DNA from: Blastococcus sp. HT6-30
GTDB lineage: Bacteria > Actinomycetota > Actinomycetes > Mycobacteriales > Geodermatophilaceae
Direction: 5' to 3'
DNA: 64,000 nt
Assembly: GCF_039729015.1 (NCBI RefSeq)
Contig: NZ_CP155792.1
Location: forward strand, 516,001-580,000
A program made the translations under genes and the position numbers. The notes under the pieces are model-generated. The model had not been told where the DNA came from. It made no database searches and saw only the letters and a program-made list of their open reading frames with translations. Of the stretch, positions 7,907-17,967 are shown piece by piece (position 1 is the stretch's first letter; each line of letters begins with the position of its first letter).

Positions 7907-9208
7907 ATGACTCTCACCGCTCCCGGTTCCGTTCAGGCCGACTCGTCGGCAGGCGGCCCCACCCCGCCGTGTCCGGCTCGCGGGCTGGTCTGCCGCAACT
8001 GCGGCGCCACCTTCGGGCTGATCGCCGAGCACGCCTGCGCCGAGTGCTTCGGCCCGCTGGAGGTCGACTACGACCCCGAGCTGATGCGCGCGGTCACCCG
8101 TGAGCAGATCGAGGCCGGCCCGCAGAACATCTGGCGCTACGTCGCGCTGCTGCCCGTGGGCCAGGATCCCGCCGAGCGCGTGTCCCTCGACCCGGGCATG
8201 ACCCCGCTGGTGCGTGCCGACCGGCTGGCCGCCGAGCTGGGCCTGACCGGCGGGCTCTGGGTGAAGGACGACTCGGCCAACCCCACCCACTCCTTCAAGG
8301 ACCGCGTCGTCAGCCTCGCCGCCACGGCCGCCAAGGGCCTGGGCTACCGGAAGATCGCCTGCGCCTCGACGGGCAACCTGGCCAACTCCGTCGCCGCGCA
8401 CGCCGCCCGCGTCGGGCTGCCGTCGATCGTGTTCATCCCGAGCGACCTGGAGCCGGGCAAGGTCGTGCAGTCGGCGGTCTACGGCCAGACGCTGGTCGCC
8501 GTCGACGGGTCCTACGACGACGTCAACCGGCTGACCAGCGAGCTCGCCGAGACGGACGAGTTCGAGGACACCGCGTTCGTGAACCAGAACGTGCGGCCGT
8601 ACTACGCCGAGGGCTCCAAGACGATGGGTTACGAGCTCGCCGAGCAGCTCGGCTGGCGGATCCCGGCGCAGGTCGTCATCCCGATGGCGTCCGGCTCGCT
8701 GCTCACCAAGGTCGACAAGGCCTTCCGGGAGCTCACCGCCGCCGGCATCGTCGAGGCCACGGAGTGGACGATCTTCGGCGCCCAGTCGGCCGGCTGCGAC
8801 CCGATCGCCACCGCCTTCGACAACGGCTGGGACGTCGTGAAGCCGGTCAAGCCCACCGGCATCGCCAAGTCGCTCAACATCGGCAACCCGGCCGACGGCC
8901 CGTACGCGCTCGACGCCATCCGGCGCACCGGCGGTGCCGTGGCCCGCGTCGGCGACGACGAGATCGTCCAGGGGATCCGCGACCTCGCCCGCACCACCGG
9001 GGTCTTCGCCGAGACCGCCGGCGGCGTGACCGTCGCGGTGCTGCGGAAGCTCGTCGAGGGCGGGCTCCTGGACCCGGCCAAGGAGACCGTCGTCCTCAAC
9101 ACCGGCGAGGGCCTGAAGACCCTCGACCCGCTGGAGCCGGTCGTCGGTCCGACGCACCGCGTCGAGCCGTCCCTGAAGTCGGTGCGGGCCGCAGGCCTCA
9201 TCGACTGA
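7907..9208 (+). CDS. thrC: Threonine synthase with N-terminal zinc ribbon
   Basis: A 433-residue PLP enzyme that converts O-phosphohomoserine to threonine and phosphate. The PLP lysine is Lys131 in [11 protein letters not shown]; the phosphate-binding loop is [15 protein letters not shown]. Residues 29-47 form a zinc ribbon (Cys29-x2-Cys32 and Cys44-x2-Cys47), a feature of the plant-like class of threonine synthases. The ATG is fixed by the ribosome-binding site AGGAGG overlapping riboswitch stem P1. O-phosphohomoserine is also the branch point toward methionine in many organisms, so SAM feedback on this gene is metabolically reasonable, though control by a SAM riboswitch is less usual than for met genes. 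Confidence 0.92.
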   Translation: MTLTAPGSVQADSSAGGPTPPCPARGLVCRNCGATFGLIAEHACAECFGPLEVDYDPELMRAVTREQIEAGPQNIWRYVALLPVGQDPAERVSLDPGMTPLVRADRLAAELGLTGGLWVKDDSANPTHSFKDRVVSLAATAAKGLGYRKIACASTGNLANSVAAHAARVGLPSIVFIPSDLEPGKVVQSAVYGQTLVAVDGSYDDVNRLTSELAETDEFEDTAFVNQNVRPYYAEGSKTMGYELAEQLGWRIPAQVVIPMASGSLLTKVDKAFRELTAAGIVEATEWTIFGAQSAGCDPIATAFDNGWDVVKPVKPTGIAKSLNIGNPADGPYALDAIRRTGGAVARVGDDEIVQGIRDLARTTGVFAETAGGVTVAVLRKLVEGGLLDPAKETVVLNTGEGLKTLDPLEPVVGPTHRVEPSLKSVRAAGLID

Positions 9209-9420
9209 GAGACGACGCCGTCCTCCGCATCCCTCGCAGGCTCGGGGCGGTGCCCGGGACGGGGCCGGTATCGATCGGGCGAAGACGACCCGACCAGGGC
9301 TTTCCTGATGTACCTTCTCGCGCGGATCCAGTTCCATGTTCGTGTTCGAGCGGGCGGAAGAGGTGGACCCGGTTCCCCGATCCAGAGGAGCCGTCCGCAG
9401 GTACGAACGTGGGAGCACAC

Positions 9421-9621
9421 GTGGCACAGGGCACCGTGAAGTGGTTCAACGCCGAGAAGGGCTTCGGCTTCATCGCCGTCGACGGCGGCCAGGACGTCTT
9501 CGTCCACTACTCGGCCATCCAGATGGACGGGTACAAGAGCCTCGACGAGGGTCAGCGCGTCGAGTTCGAGGTCGTCCAGGGGTCGAAGGGGCCGCAGGCC
9601 GACGCCGTCCGCTCTGCGTGA
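9421..9621 (+). CDS. Cold-shock protein, CspA family
   Basis: A 66-residue single-domain RNA/DNA-binding protein: [15 protein letters not shown] contains RNP1 (KGFGFI) and DVFVHYSAI contains RNP2 (VFVHY). Length and sequence are typical of actinobacterial CspA-type RNA chaperones. The GTG start is chosen because the fold begins two residues later and length is then exact. A leader of up to 210 bp separates it from thrC, which could be an untranslated 5' region as in other csp genes. A second, longer cold-shock gene is present at 37.0 kb. Confidence 0.9.
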   Translation: MAQGTVKWFNAEKGFGFIAVDGGQDVFVHYSAIQMDGYKSLDEGQRVEFEVVQGSKGPQADAVRSA

Positions 9622-11544
<1,923 letters not shown>

Positions 11545-11577
11545 GTCCGGCCCCCTCGTAGCACCAGCACTGCCCGG

Positions 11578-11611
11578 CAGGGGCGGTCCGCTCTCCAGCG
11601 GGCCGCCCCTG
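11578..11611 (+). terminator. GroEL transcription terminator hairpin
   Basis: CAGGGGCGG pairs with CCGCCCCTG as a 9-bp perfect stem, extended inside by CCGC/GCGG. It begins 33 bp after the groEL stop. No T-tract follows. Confidence 0.75.
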
Positions 11612-11946
11612 TCGGCGTTCCGGGGCCCGCTCGCTGGACCAGTGGTGACCACCCGGGGGCGGAGCGGCAGGACGCAGGCCGAGGGCCCGCCATCGGCTGG
11701 TGACGGGGGGGAACCACGGTCGCGTGCGCACCGCCGCGACCCCTGTGCCGGGTGGGTCCTGTTCTGGTCATCGACTACTCCGCTGTCGCGCCGTCCCTAC
11801 ACCGCTGTGGGCCGGTCTCGTGGACGGAACAGTGGTCCGCGGGCACCGTTGCGGGCAGCCGAGCGCAGGGAGGCGACCTGTCCCCAATACGGGGGGCAGG
11901 CGGCTGCCGTCGCGTCAGCCCGCGCACCGCGGGGTAGCCGTCGGGC
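11612..11946. other. Intergenic region without a recognised gene
   Basis: These 335 bp between the groEL terminator and the DUF72 gene show no coding pattern, tRNA or clear repeat. The final part presumably carries the promoter of the next gene. Confidence 0.5.
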
Positions 11947-12744
11947 GTGACGGTGATCATCGGTACGTCGGGGTGGCAGTACCGCGACTGGCGCGGCGCC
12001 TTCTACCCGCAGAAGCTGGCGCAGCGGCTGTGGCTCGAGCACTACGTCGAGCACTTCGCCACCGTCGAGAGCAACAACGCCTTCTACCGGCTGCCCGAGC
12101 GGGAGACGTTCGTCAAGTGGCGGGAGCGCACGCCACCGGACTTCCGGTGGGCGGTCAAGGCCAGCCGGTTCCTCACCCACATCAAGCGGCTGCGCGAGCC
12201 GGAGGAACCGGTCGCCCGGCTGATGGGCCGCGCGGAGGGTCTGGAGGCCAAGCTGGACACGATCCTGCTGCAGCTGCCGCCCACGCTGAAGGCCGACCCG
12301 GAGCTGCTGCGCACCTGCCTGGCCCAGTTCCCCAGCGGAACGCGGGTGGCCGTGGAGCCGCGGCACGAGTCGTGGTGGACCGACGAGATCCGGGCGCTCC
12401 TGGAGCGCTACGGCGCGGCGCTGTGCTGGGCCGATCGGATGGAGCAGCCGGTCGCCCCGCTCTGGCGCACCGCCGACTGGGGATATCTGAGGTTCCACAC
12501 CGGGCTGGAGAACTGGCGCTACCGGCCGGAGACCCTCCAGCTGTGGGCCGACCGGCTGGCCGCCACGTACGGGGAGGACGACGTCCTCGTCTACTTCAAC
12601 AACGACCCGGGCTGCGCCGCGGTCATCGACGCATGCCTGTTCGCCGACGCGGTGCGCCGGACCGGGGGGACGCCGACGCGGGTGCCCACGGCCGACCAGG
12701 CGACCGGTCTGGCCTGGGCGCCGGTGGAGGTCCCCCCGGTCTGA
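11947..12744 (+). CDS. DUF72 (YecE family) protein
   Basis: A 265-residue TIM-barrel-like protein of the DUF72/YecE family. Hallmarks are the start IGTSGWQYRDWRGAFYP, the ESNNAFYRLP segment, VAVEPRHESWW and the C-terminal FNND motif before the last helix. Members are widespread, conserved and of unknown biochemical activity. Length is normal. The GTG at 11947 places the family's first beta strand (TVIIGTSGW) at residue 2. It is probably a single-gene transcript. Confidence 0.85.
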   Translation: MTVIIGTSGWQYRDWRGAFYPQKLAQRLWLEHYVEHFATVESNNAFYRLPERETFVKWRERTPPDFRWAVKASRFLTHIKRLREPEEPVARLMGRAEGLEAKLDTILLQLPPTLKADPELLRTCLAQFPSGTRVAVEPRHESWWTDEIRALLERYGAALCWADRMEQPVAPLWRTADWGYLRFHTGLENWRYRPETLQLWADRLAATYGEDDVLVYFNNDPGCAAVIDACLFADAVRRTGGTPTRVPTADQATGLAWAPVEVPPV

Positions 12745-12753
12745 CGGCTCCGG

Positions 12754-13395
<642 letters not shown>

Positions 13396-13502
13396 GGGTG
13401 GAGCTCCTTCCGAACGGGAACCGCGGATGCGGCGCTTCGAACGGGTATCGGCTCCAGGCGGAGGCGGCTGTAGCGGTGCGGCCCGATTCACCCGGACGGG
13501 CG

Positions 13503-14333
13503 CTACCCGGTCGGGGCGTCGGTCAGGTGCTGGGCGAACGTGCGCGGTGATCGGCCGAGCAGGTCGGTGAGCACCCGCGGGCTGCCGGTGAACCCGTGCG
13601 CGCGGTACCAGTCGAACATCGCGGTGCGGCAGTGACCGGCGTAGGTCGCGTCGTTGCCGGTCGGCGCGTCAACCGCGGCGACGGGGCGCCCGGAGCGGGC
13701 GGACAGCAGGCCGGCGACGTCGGGTGCGGTCAGCTCCTCGGGCCCCGCGGCCTCGAAGGTGCCGCTGTCCAGCCCGTCGGCCGTGAGCAGCACCGCCGCG
13801 GCCTCGGCGACGTCGCGCAGGTCGACGAAGGACTGCGCCTTCTCCAGGCCCCACGGGCTGCGCAGCTCGCCGCTCTCCGCCGCTCCGGCCAGCTGACCGT
13901 CGAGGTTGTCGGCGTAGGCGCAGGGCTGCAGCACCCGCCACCGCGCCGCCGTCCCCGCGACGGCGCCGTCGAGGGCCTCCTCGACCCGGTCCTTCGCCGC
14001 GTGGTGCGGCATCGCGCGGATCTGCGGCCGCAGCACCGAGTGGTAGACCAGCCGGCGCACCCCCACGCGGGCGGCGGCGGTGAGGACCGCGGGGGCGCCG
14101 GTGGCCTCCGACGGGTCGAAGTTGGGCCATATCAGGTAGAGGGCGTCCGCGCCGGCGCACGCGGCGGACAGGTCGCCGGTGAGGTCGCCGACGACCACCT
14201 CGGCGCCGAGGGCGTCCAGCTGCGGGCGCGGCCGGCGCGAGGGGACGACGGCGCGCACCTGCTTCCCGCGCGCCAGCAGGGCACGGACGACGGCGGTGCC
14301 GGTGGAGCCGCCGGCGGCGGTCACGACGATCAC
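13503..14333 (-). CDS. NmrA-like NAD(P)-binding oxidoreductase
   Basis: A 276-residue short-chain dehydrogenase-like protein of the NmrA/atypical SDR group. The nucleotide-binding loop is at the N-terminus (VIVVTAAGGSTGTAVV, residues 1-16), followed by VRAVVPSRRP and the second strand VVVGDLT. It lacks an obvious Tyr-x3-Lys catalytic pair, as do many NmrA-type redox sensors and NAD(P)H:quinone reductases, so it may be a reductase or a sensor. The GTG overlaps the TGA of the upstream Gfo/Idh/MocA gene by 4 bp (GTGA), so the two are co-translated. Confidence 0.75.
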   Translation of the reverse strand: MIVVTAAGGSTGTAVVRALLARGKQVRAVVPSRRPRPQLDALGAEVVVGDLTGDLSAACAGADALYLIWPNFDPSEATGAPAVLTAAARVGVRRLVYHSVLRPQIRAMPHHAAKDRVEEALDGAVAGTAARWRVLQPCAYADNLDGQLAGAAESGELRSPWGLEKAQSFVDLRDVAEAAAVLLTADGLDSGTFEAAGPEELTAPDVAGLLSARSGRPVAAVDAPTGNDATYAGHCRTAMFDWYRAHGFTGSPRVLTDLLGRSPRTFAQHLTDAPTG

Positions 14334-15325
14334 AGGACGTCGACCGCCTCGGCGTGCCGGACGCCGAGCTGCTCCGCCGCCTGGCCCAGCACGTCCTGCA
14401 CGACGAGCGTGTCGGCCAGCGGCATGACGGCGCTCTCGGCCCGGCCCGCCCGCAGGCAATCGGTGACCTCGATCAGCTCGTGCGCGTACCCGGTGCCGGC
14501 CGGGGGCTTCGTGATCGTCTCCGGTTCGGCGCCGGTGCGGTGCAGCACGAACGTCGCCGGGTGGTGGAACCGGGGGAGGACGTCGATCCAGCCGGTCGTC
14601 CCGAACACCCGCGCCTGCCCGGGGAGGGCGTTGCGCAGCGAGGTGGTGAGCGCGGCCGTGCGGCCGTCGCCGAAGTCGAGGAGCAGGGCGGCGTCGGCGT
14701 CGGCCCCGGAGGGGAACACCGAGCCGGCGGCGAGGACGCGCTCCGGCGTCCCCAGCAGCATCTGGGCGAAGGAGACGACGTAGACGCCGAGGTCCAGCAG
14801 CGCGCCACCGCCGAGCTCCATGGCGAAGAGCCGGTCGAGCGGGTCGTACTCGCGGGCCACGCCGAGATCGGCCTGCACCGACCGAACCTCACCGATCGCG
14901 CCGTCGGCGATCAGCTCGCGCACGGCGACGACGGCGGGCTGGAAGCGCGTCCACATGGCCTCCATGGCGAAGACGCCGGTCTCCCGGGCCAGGTCGACCA
15001 CCTCGTGCGCGCCGGCGGTGGTGGCGGTGAACGACTTCTCCACCAGCAGCGCCTTGCCCGCGCGGAGGGCGGCCAGCGCGAGCGCGTGGTGCTGCGGGTG
15101 CGGGGTGGCGAGGTACAGCACGTCGACGTCCGGATCGGCGATGATCGCGGCGTAGGAGCCGTGCGCCCGGTCCAGGCCGTGCCGGGAGGCGAAGGCGTCG
15201 GCCCGCTCCGGCGACCGCGAGGCGACCGCCACCGCCCGCGCGCCCGGCACGTGCGCGAAGTCGTGCATCACATTCTCGGCGATGCGGCCCGGCCCGATGA
15301 CTCCCCAGCGGATCTCTGCACTCAC
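14330..15325 (-). CDS. Gfo/Idh/MocA family oxidoreductase
   Basis: A 331-residue NAD(P)-dependent sugar or polyol dehydrogenase-like protein. The Rossmann loop is GVIGPGRIAENV at residues 8-19; the conserved catalytic Lys lies in LLVEKSFT, where Ser replaces the usual Pro of the EKP motif. The C-terminal beta-sheet domain is complete. It is the first gene of a two-gene operon, overlapping the NmrA-like gene by GTGA. The GTG start lies 7 nt after a -10-like TAGCGT on this strand. Substrate is not predictable. Confidence 0.85.
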   Translation of the reverse strand: MSAEIRWGVIGPGRIAENVMHDFAHVPGARAVAVASRSPERADAFASRHGLDRAHGSYAAIIADPDVDVLYLATPHPQHHALALAALRAGKALLVEKSFTATTAGAHEVVDLARETGVFAMEAMWTRFQPAVVAVRELIADGAIGEVRSVQADLGVAREYDPLDRLFAMELGGGALLDLGVYVVSFAQMLLGTPERVLAAGSVFPSGADADAALLLDFGDGRTAALTTSLRNALPGQARVFGTTGWIDVLPRFHHPATFVLHRTGAEPETITKPPAGTGYAHELIEVTDCLRAGRAESAVMPLADTLVVQDVLGQAAEQLGVRHAEAVDVL

Positions 15326-15332
15326 CCGGCAG

Positions 15333-15338
15333 ACGCTA
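15333..15338 (-). promoter_or_regulatory. -10-like TAGCGT for the Gfo/Idh/MocA gene
   Basis: On the minus strand TAGCGT ends 7 nt before the GTG start, consistent with a leaderless transcript. Confidence 0.4.
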
Positions 15339-15350
15339 GTCGGGGCGCGG

Positions 15351-15356
15351 CAGACT
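15351..15356 (+). promoter_or_regulatory. -10-like CAGACT for the DUF4031 gene
   Basis: CAGACT lies 7 nt before the GTG start at 15364. It is only 12 bp from the divergent -10-like element of the minus-strand operon, so the two promoters overlap. Confidence 0.35.
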
Positions 15357-15363
15357 GCCTCCC

Positions 15364-15648
15364 GTGGCCGTGCTGATCGACTCCCCGGTGTGGCCCTGGC
15401 GCGGCCGCCGCTGGTCCCACCTGGTCAGCGACGTCAGCTACGAGGAGCTGCACGCCTTCGTCGCGGCGGAGCTGGGCATCCCGCGGCGGGCCTTCCAGGG
15501 CGACCACTACGACATCCCCGAGGACCTCTACGACGTCGCGGTCGCGGCGGGAGCGCAGCCGGTCGAGTGCCGCGAGCTGCTGCAGCGCCTGCTCGCGGCC
15601 GGGCTCAGGCTCCGGAAGGCCCGCCGGCCCGCTGCCTCAGCAGGGTGA
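15364..15648 (+). CDS. DUF4031 domain protein
   Basis: A 94-residue protein with the DUF4031 signature: VLIDSPVWPWRGRRWSHLVSD at the start, then ELHAFVAAELGIPRRAFQGDHYDIP. The family is common in actinobacteria and has no known activity; the conserved Trp, Arg and Asp/His positions suggest a small enzyme or ligand-binding fold. Its last 44 bp overlap the 3' end of the opposite HD-domain gene, so the two genes converge. Confidence 0.85.
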   Translation: MAVLIDSPVWPWRGRRWSHLVSDVSYEELHAFVAAELGIPRRAFQGDHYDIPEDLYDVAVAAGAQPVECRELLQRLLAAGLRLRKARRPAASAG

Positions 15649-16246
15649 GCTCCGCGGTCAGGTTCGCGCGGGCGAGCGGCTCCCACTCCGCGGCGGCGGG
15701 CAGCCGGTAGAGCCGGGGGAGCGCCAGCAGCTGATCCAGGACGGCGATCCGCCCGGCGGTGAACGTCTCGTCGTCCAGGTGCCCGTACTCGGCGCGGATC
15801 GCCGACGCGTAGCCCGCGTACGCCCCCGGCGGGCTGGCGAGCACCGCGAGGTCGGCGTCGCAGAGGGCTGCGCCGTCGGCGTCGCCGGGTGCCACGTCGT
15901 GCCCGTCGGTGAGCAGCACCAGCCGCACCACCTCCTCGACCCGCTCGTCCGGGACGAGCCCGCGCAGGCCGGCGCGGGCGCGGGCGGCGCTGAGCTGCTC
16001 GTTGTCCGTCCGCTGCGGGTCGTAGACGACGTCGTGGTACCAGGCGGCCAGCCGCACGGCGTCGGGGTCGGGGACGTCGGCGACCAGCCGCTCGACCAGG
16101 CCGAGGACCGCCGCGAGGTGTGCCAGGTCGTGGTACCGGCGGTGCGGCTCGCTCCACGCGGCGACGACGGCGGCCCACTCGGTGCGCGAGGTGGGGGAGT
16201 CGCCGGCCAGCGCGGCCCAGGCCTCGAAGCCGACCGGGCCGCTCAC
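15605..16246 (-). CDS. HD-domain metal-dependent phosphohydrolase-like protein
   Basis: A 213-residue protein of the HD superfamily. Metal-binding residues are visible in order: RRYHDLAHL (His near 40), AAWYHDVVYDP (His-Asp pair near 70), a Glu-rich helix and LCDADLAVL (Asp). Proteins of this group often resemble predicted metal-dependent nucleotide phosphohydrolases; the substrate is unknown. The GTG overlaps the stop of the upstream peptidase gene (GTGA), so the pair is co-translated. The 3' end overlaps the converging DUF4031 gene by 44 bp. Confidence 0.75.
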   Translation of the reverse strand: MSGPVGFEAWAALAGDSPTSRTEWAAVVAAWSEPHRRYHDLAHLAAVLGLVERLVADVPDPDAVRLAAWYHDVVYDPQRTDNEQLSAARARAGLRGLVPDERVEEVVRLVLLTDGHDVAPGDADGAALCDADLAVLASPPGAYAGYASAIRAEYGHLDDETFTAGRIAVLDQLLALPRLYRLPAAAEWEPLARANLTAELTLLRQRAGGPSGA

Positions 16247-17517
16247 CGGAGGACCCCGCACGTGCGCACCGCGAGCAGGGCGAACGCGCGGGCGGCGGTG
16301 ACCAGGTCGGCCACGGGTACCGACTCCAGCGGCCCGTGCGCGAGGTGCAGGTCGCCTGGGCCGTAGTGCAGCGTGGGGATGCCCGCGGCGGCGTACAGCC
16401 GCAGGTCGGTGCCCGCGGCGATGGCGCGCTCGGCCGGCTCGGCGCCGCCGGCGTCGACCACGGCGGACATGACCGCGGGCAGCAGCGGGGAGCCGGCCGG
16501 CAGCTCGCCGCTGGCGAAGGCGCCGCCGGTCCAGGTGAGCCGGACCGGGTGCGCGGCCAGCCACGGGTGCGCCGCGCAGAGCTCGGCCAGCCGCGCCTCG
16601 AGCGCCGCCCTCGCCGTCTCCAGGGGTTCACCGACCCGCACCCCGTACCGGCCCTCGGCGACCAGCCGGTCCGGGACGGAGCTGGCCCAGTCGCCCGCCT
16701 GTACCCGGCCGATGGAGATGCCGTGCGGGAAGCGGGCCTCGCCGAAGCGCGGATCGGCGTCGCGCTGCCGCTCGGCCTCGAAGGCGAGCAGCTCCCCGTG
16801 CACGTGCGCGAACAGCTCGACGGCGCTGACGCCGCGGTCGCGCATGGCGGCGTGGGCGGCGTGGCCGCTCACCTCCAGCCGGAAGGTGAGGGCCCCGCCG
16901 TGGGCGGTGACGACGGCCCGGGCGGTGGGCTCGGGGATGACGCACAGCTCGCCGGTGTGGCCGCGGCGCAGCGTGGCCCAGGCGCCGAGGCCGCCGTCCT
17001 CCTCGCCGACGACGCCGTGCAGCGCGAGCGGGCGGGCCAGGCGCACCCCCGCCGTCCGGAGGGCGTGCACTGCCGCCAGCAACGAGACCACCCCGGCCTT
17101 CATGTCGCACGCGCCGCGGCCGTGCACGGCGCCGCCGCTGATCCGGGGGACGAACGGATCGCCGGCCCACAGGTCGCGGTCGCCGGGCGGGACGACGTCG
17201 GTGTGCCCGGCGAACACCAGCGCCGGCGCGCCGTCCTCGGCGCCGTCGACCGTGCCGACGACGCCCCACGCCTCGCTGCGCACGACCTCCTGGCCGGGGG
17301 CGCCGGGGGCGCTCGCGGCCTCCACCAGGTCGATCGGCCACCGGTCGACGGTGCAGCCGAGCTCGTCCAGCCAGTCGCCGAGCAGGTGCTGGACCTCGCT
17401 CTCGGCCGCGCTCCCCCCGACCGACGGGACGGCGATCATGGTGCAGAGCCGGTCCACCGCCCACTGCTCGTCGACGGCGGACAGCACGCGCGCCTCGACG
17501 GCGGTGAGGTCGGCCAT
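16243..17517 (-). CDS. M20 family metallopeptidase (ArgE/DapE-like)
   Basis: A 424-residue zinc-dependent amidohydrolase/peptidase. The M20 motifs are clear: FAGHTDVVPPG (metal His and Asp), GACDMKAGV (bridging Asp), VVGEEDGG (catalytic Glu pair). A dimerisation (lid) domain interrupts the catalytic domain at about 180-300. Likely reactions are deacylation of an N-acyl amino acid or cleavage of a small peptide; ArgE, DapE and carboxypeptidase G2-like roles cannot be told apart. It leads the operon with the HD-domain gene (GTGA overlap). Confidence 0.85.
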   Translation of the reverse strand: MADLTAVEARVLSAVDEQWAVDRLCTMIAVPSVGGSAAESEVQHLLGDWLDELGCTVDRWPIDLVEAASAPGAPGQEVVRSEAWGVVGTVDGAEDGAPALVFAGHTDVVPPGDRDLWAGDPFVPRISGGAVHGRGACDMKAGVVSLLAAVHALRTAGVRLARPLALHGVVGEEDGGLGAWATLRRGHTGELCVIPEPTARAVVTAHGGALTFRLEVSGHAAHAAMRDRGVSAVELFAHVHGELLAFEAERQRDADPRFGEARFPHGISIGRVQAGDWASSVPDRLVAEGRYGVRVGEPLETARAALEARLAELCAAHPWLAAHPVRLTWTGGAFASGELPAGSPLLPAVMSAVVDAGGAEPAERAIAAGTDLRLYAAAGIPTLHYGPGDLHLAHGPLESVPVADLVTAARAFALLAVRTCGVLR

Positions 17518-17805
17518 GCGCGGGAGTCTGGCACGCGTCGCCGACGGGCCGGGACGGTGCGGCGCCGGCGTGCGCGGGGACCTCGGACCGGCGCGGTCGT
17601 CCAGGCCGGGCAGACCGCCGCGAAGAAGCCGGCGTGGTCATCGTGTCAGCGCCCACGGTCGACTCCGCACGCAGGGCGAGCGCGGAGAACTGAAAAGTCC
17701 TGCCGGACGGGTGTCGGCCCGGAGTGCGCGGGTAGCCTCGAAGACGTCCGGGCCGGGTGCATCGTGCCCCCGGGTGCCATTTGGTTACGCCTTCACGGAC
17801 TACCG

Positions 17806-17823
17806 CCCCGACCTCGGTCGGGG
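17806..17823 (-). terminator. Second hairpin downstream of the helicase gene
   Basis: CCCCGACC-TC-GGTCGGGG, an 8-bp perfect stem with a 2-nt loop, 145 bp past the helicase stop. Possibly a backup terminator. Confidence 0.45.
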
Positions 17824-17886
17824 GCCTGGAGCCGCGTTGTGCATCTCGCCGCGAGGCGGCCGTCATCCGGTCCGGACCTCACTTCC

Positions 17887-17919
17887 CGATCGGCTCCACC
17901 CTCAGGGTGGGGCCGATCG
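17887..17919 (-). terminator. Terminator of the DEAD-like helicase gene
   Basis: CGATCGGC pairs with GCCGATCG and the inner CCACCC with GGGTGG. The stem starts 49 bp past the stop codon of the minus-strand helicase gene. Confidence 0.7.
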
Positions 17920-17967
17920 TCGTGAGGGCCGCTCGGACCGCTCACCGCCCAGCGGGGGTCGCTCCAC

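Larger units (their letters stand above)
17518..17967. other. 450-bp intergenic region with two hairpins
   Basis: The region separates two minus-strand genes. It holds hairpins at 17806-17823 and 17887-17919 near the helicase stop and presumably the promoter of the M20 operon near 17520-17600. I see no tRNA or convincing small gene. Confidence 0.5.

Noticed and set aside
11947-12744. DUF72 gene as part of a groEL heat-shock operon
   Set aside because: A strong hairpin terminator and 335 bp separate the two genes.
17518-17967. Hidden tRNA or small RNA gene
   Set aside because: Hairpins are found only in terminator positions and no cloverleaf can be drawn.
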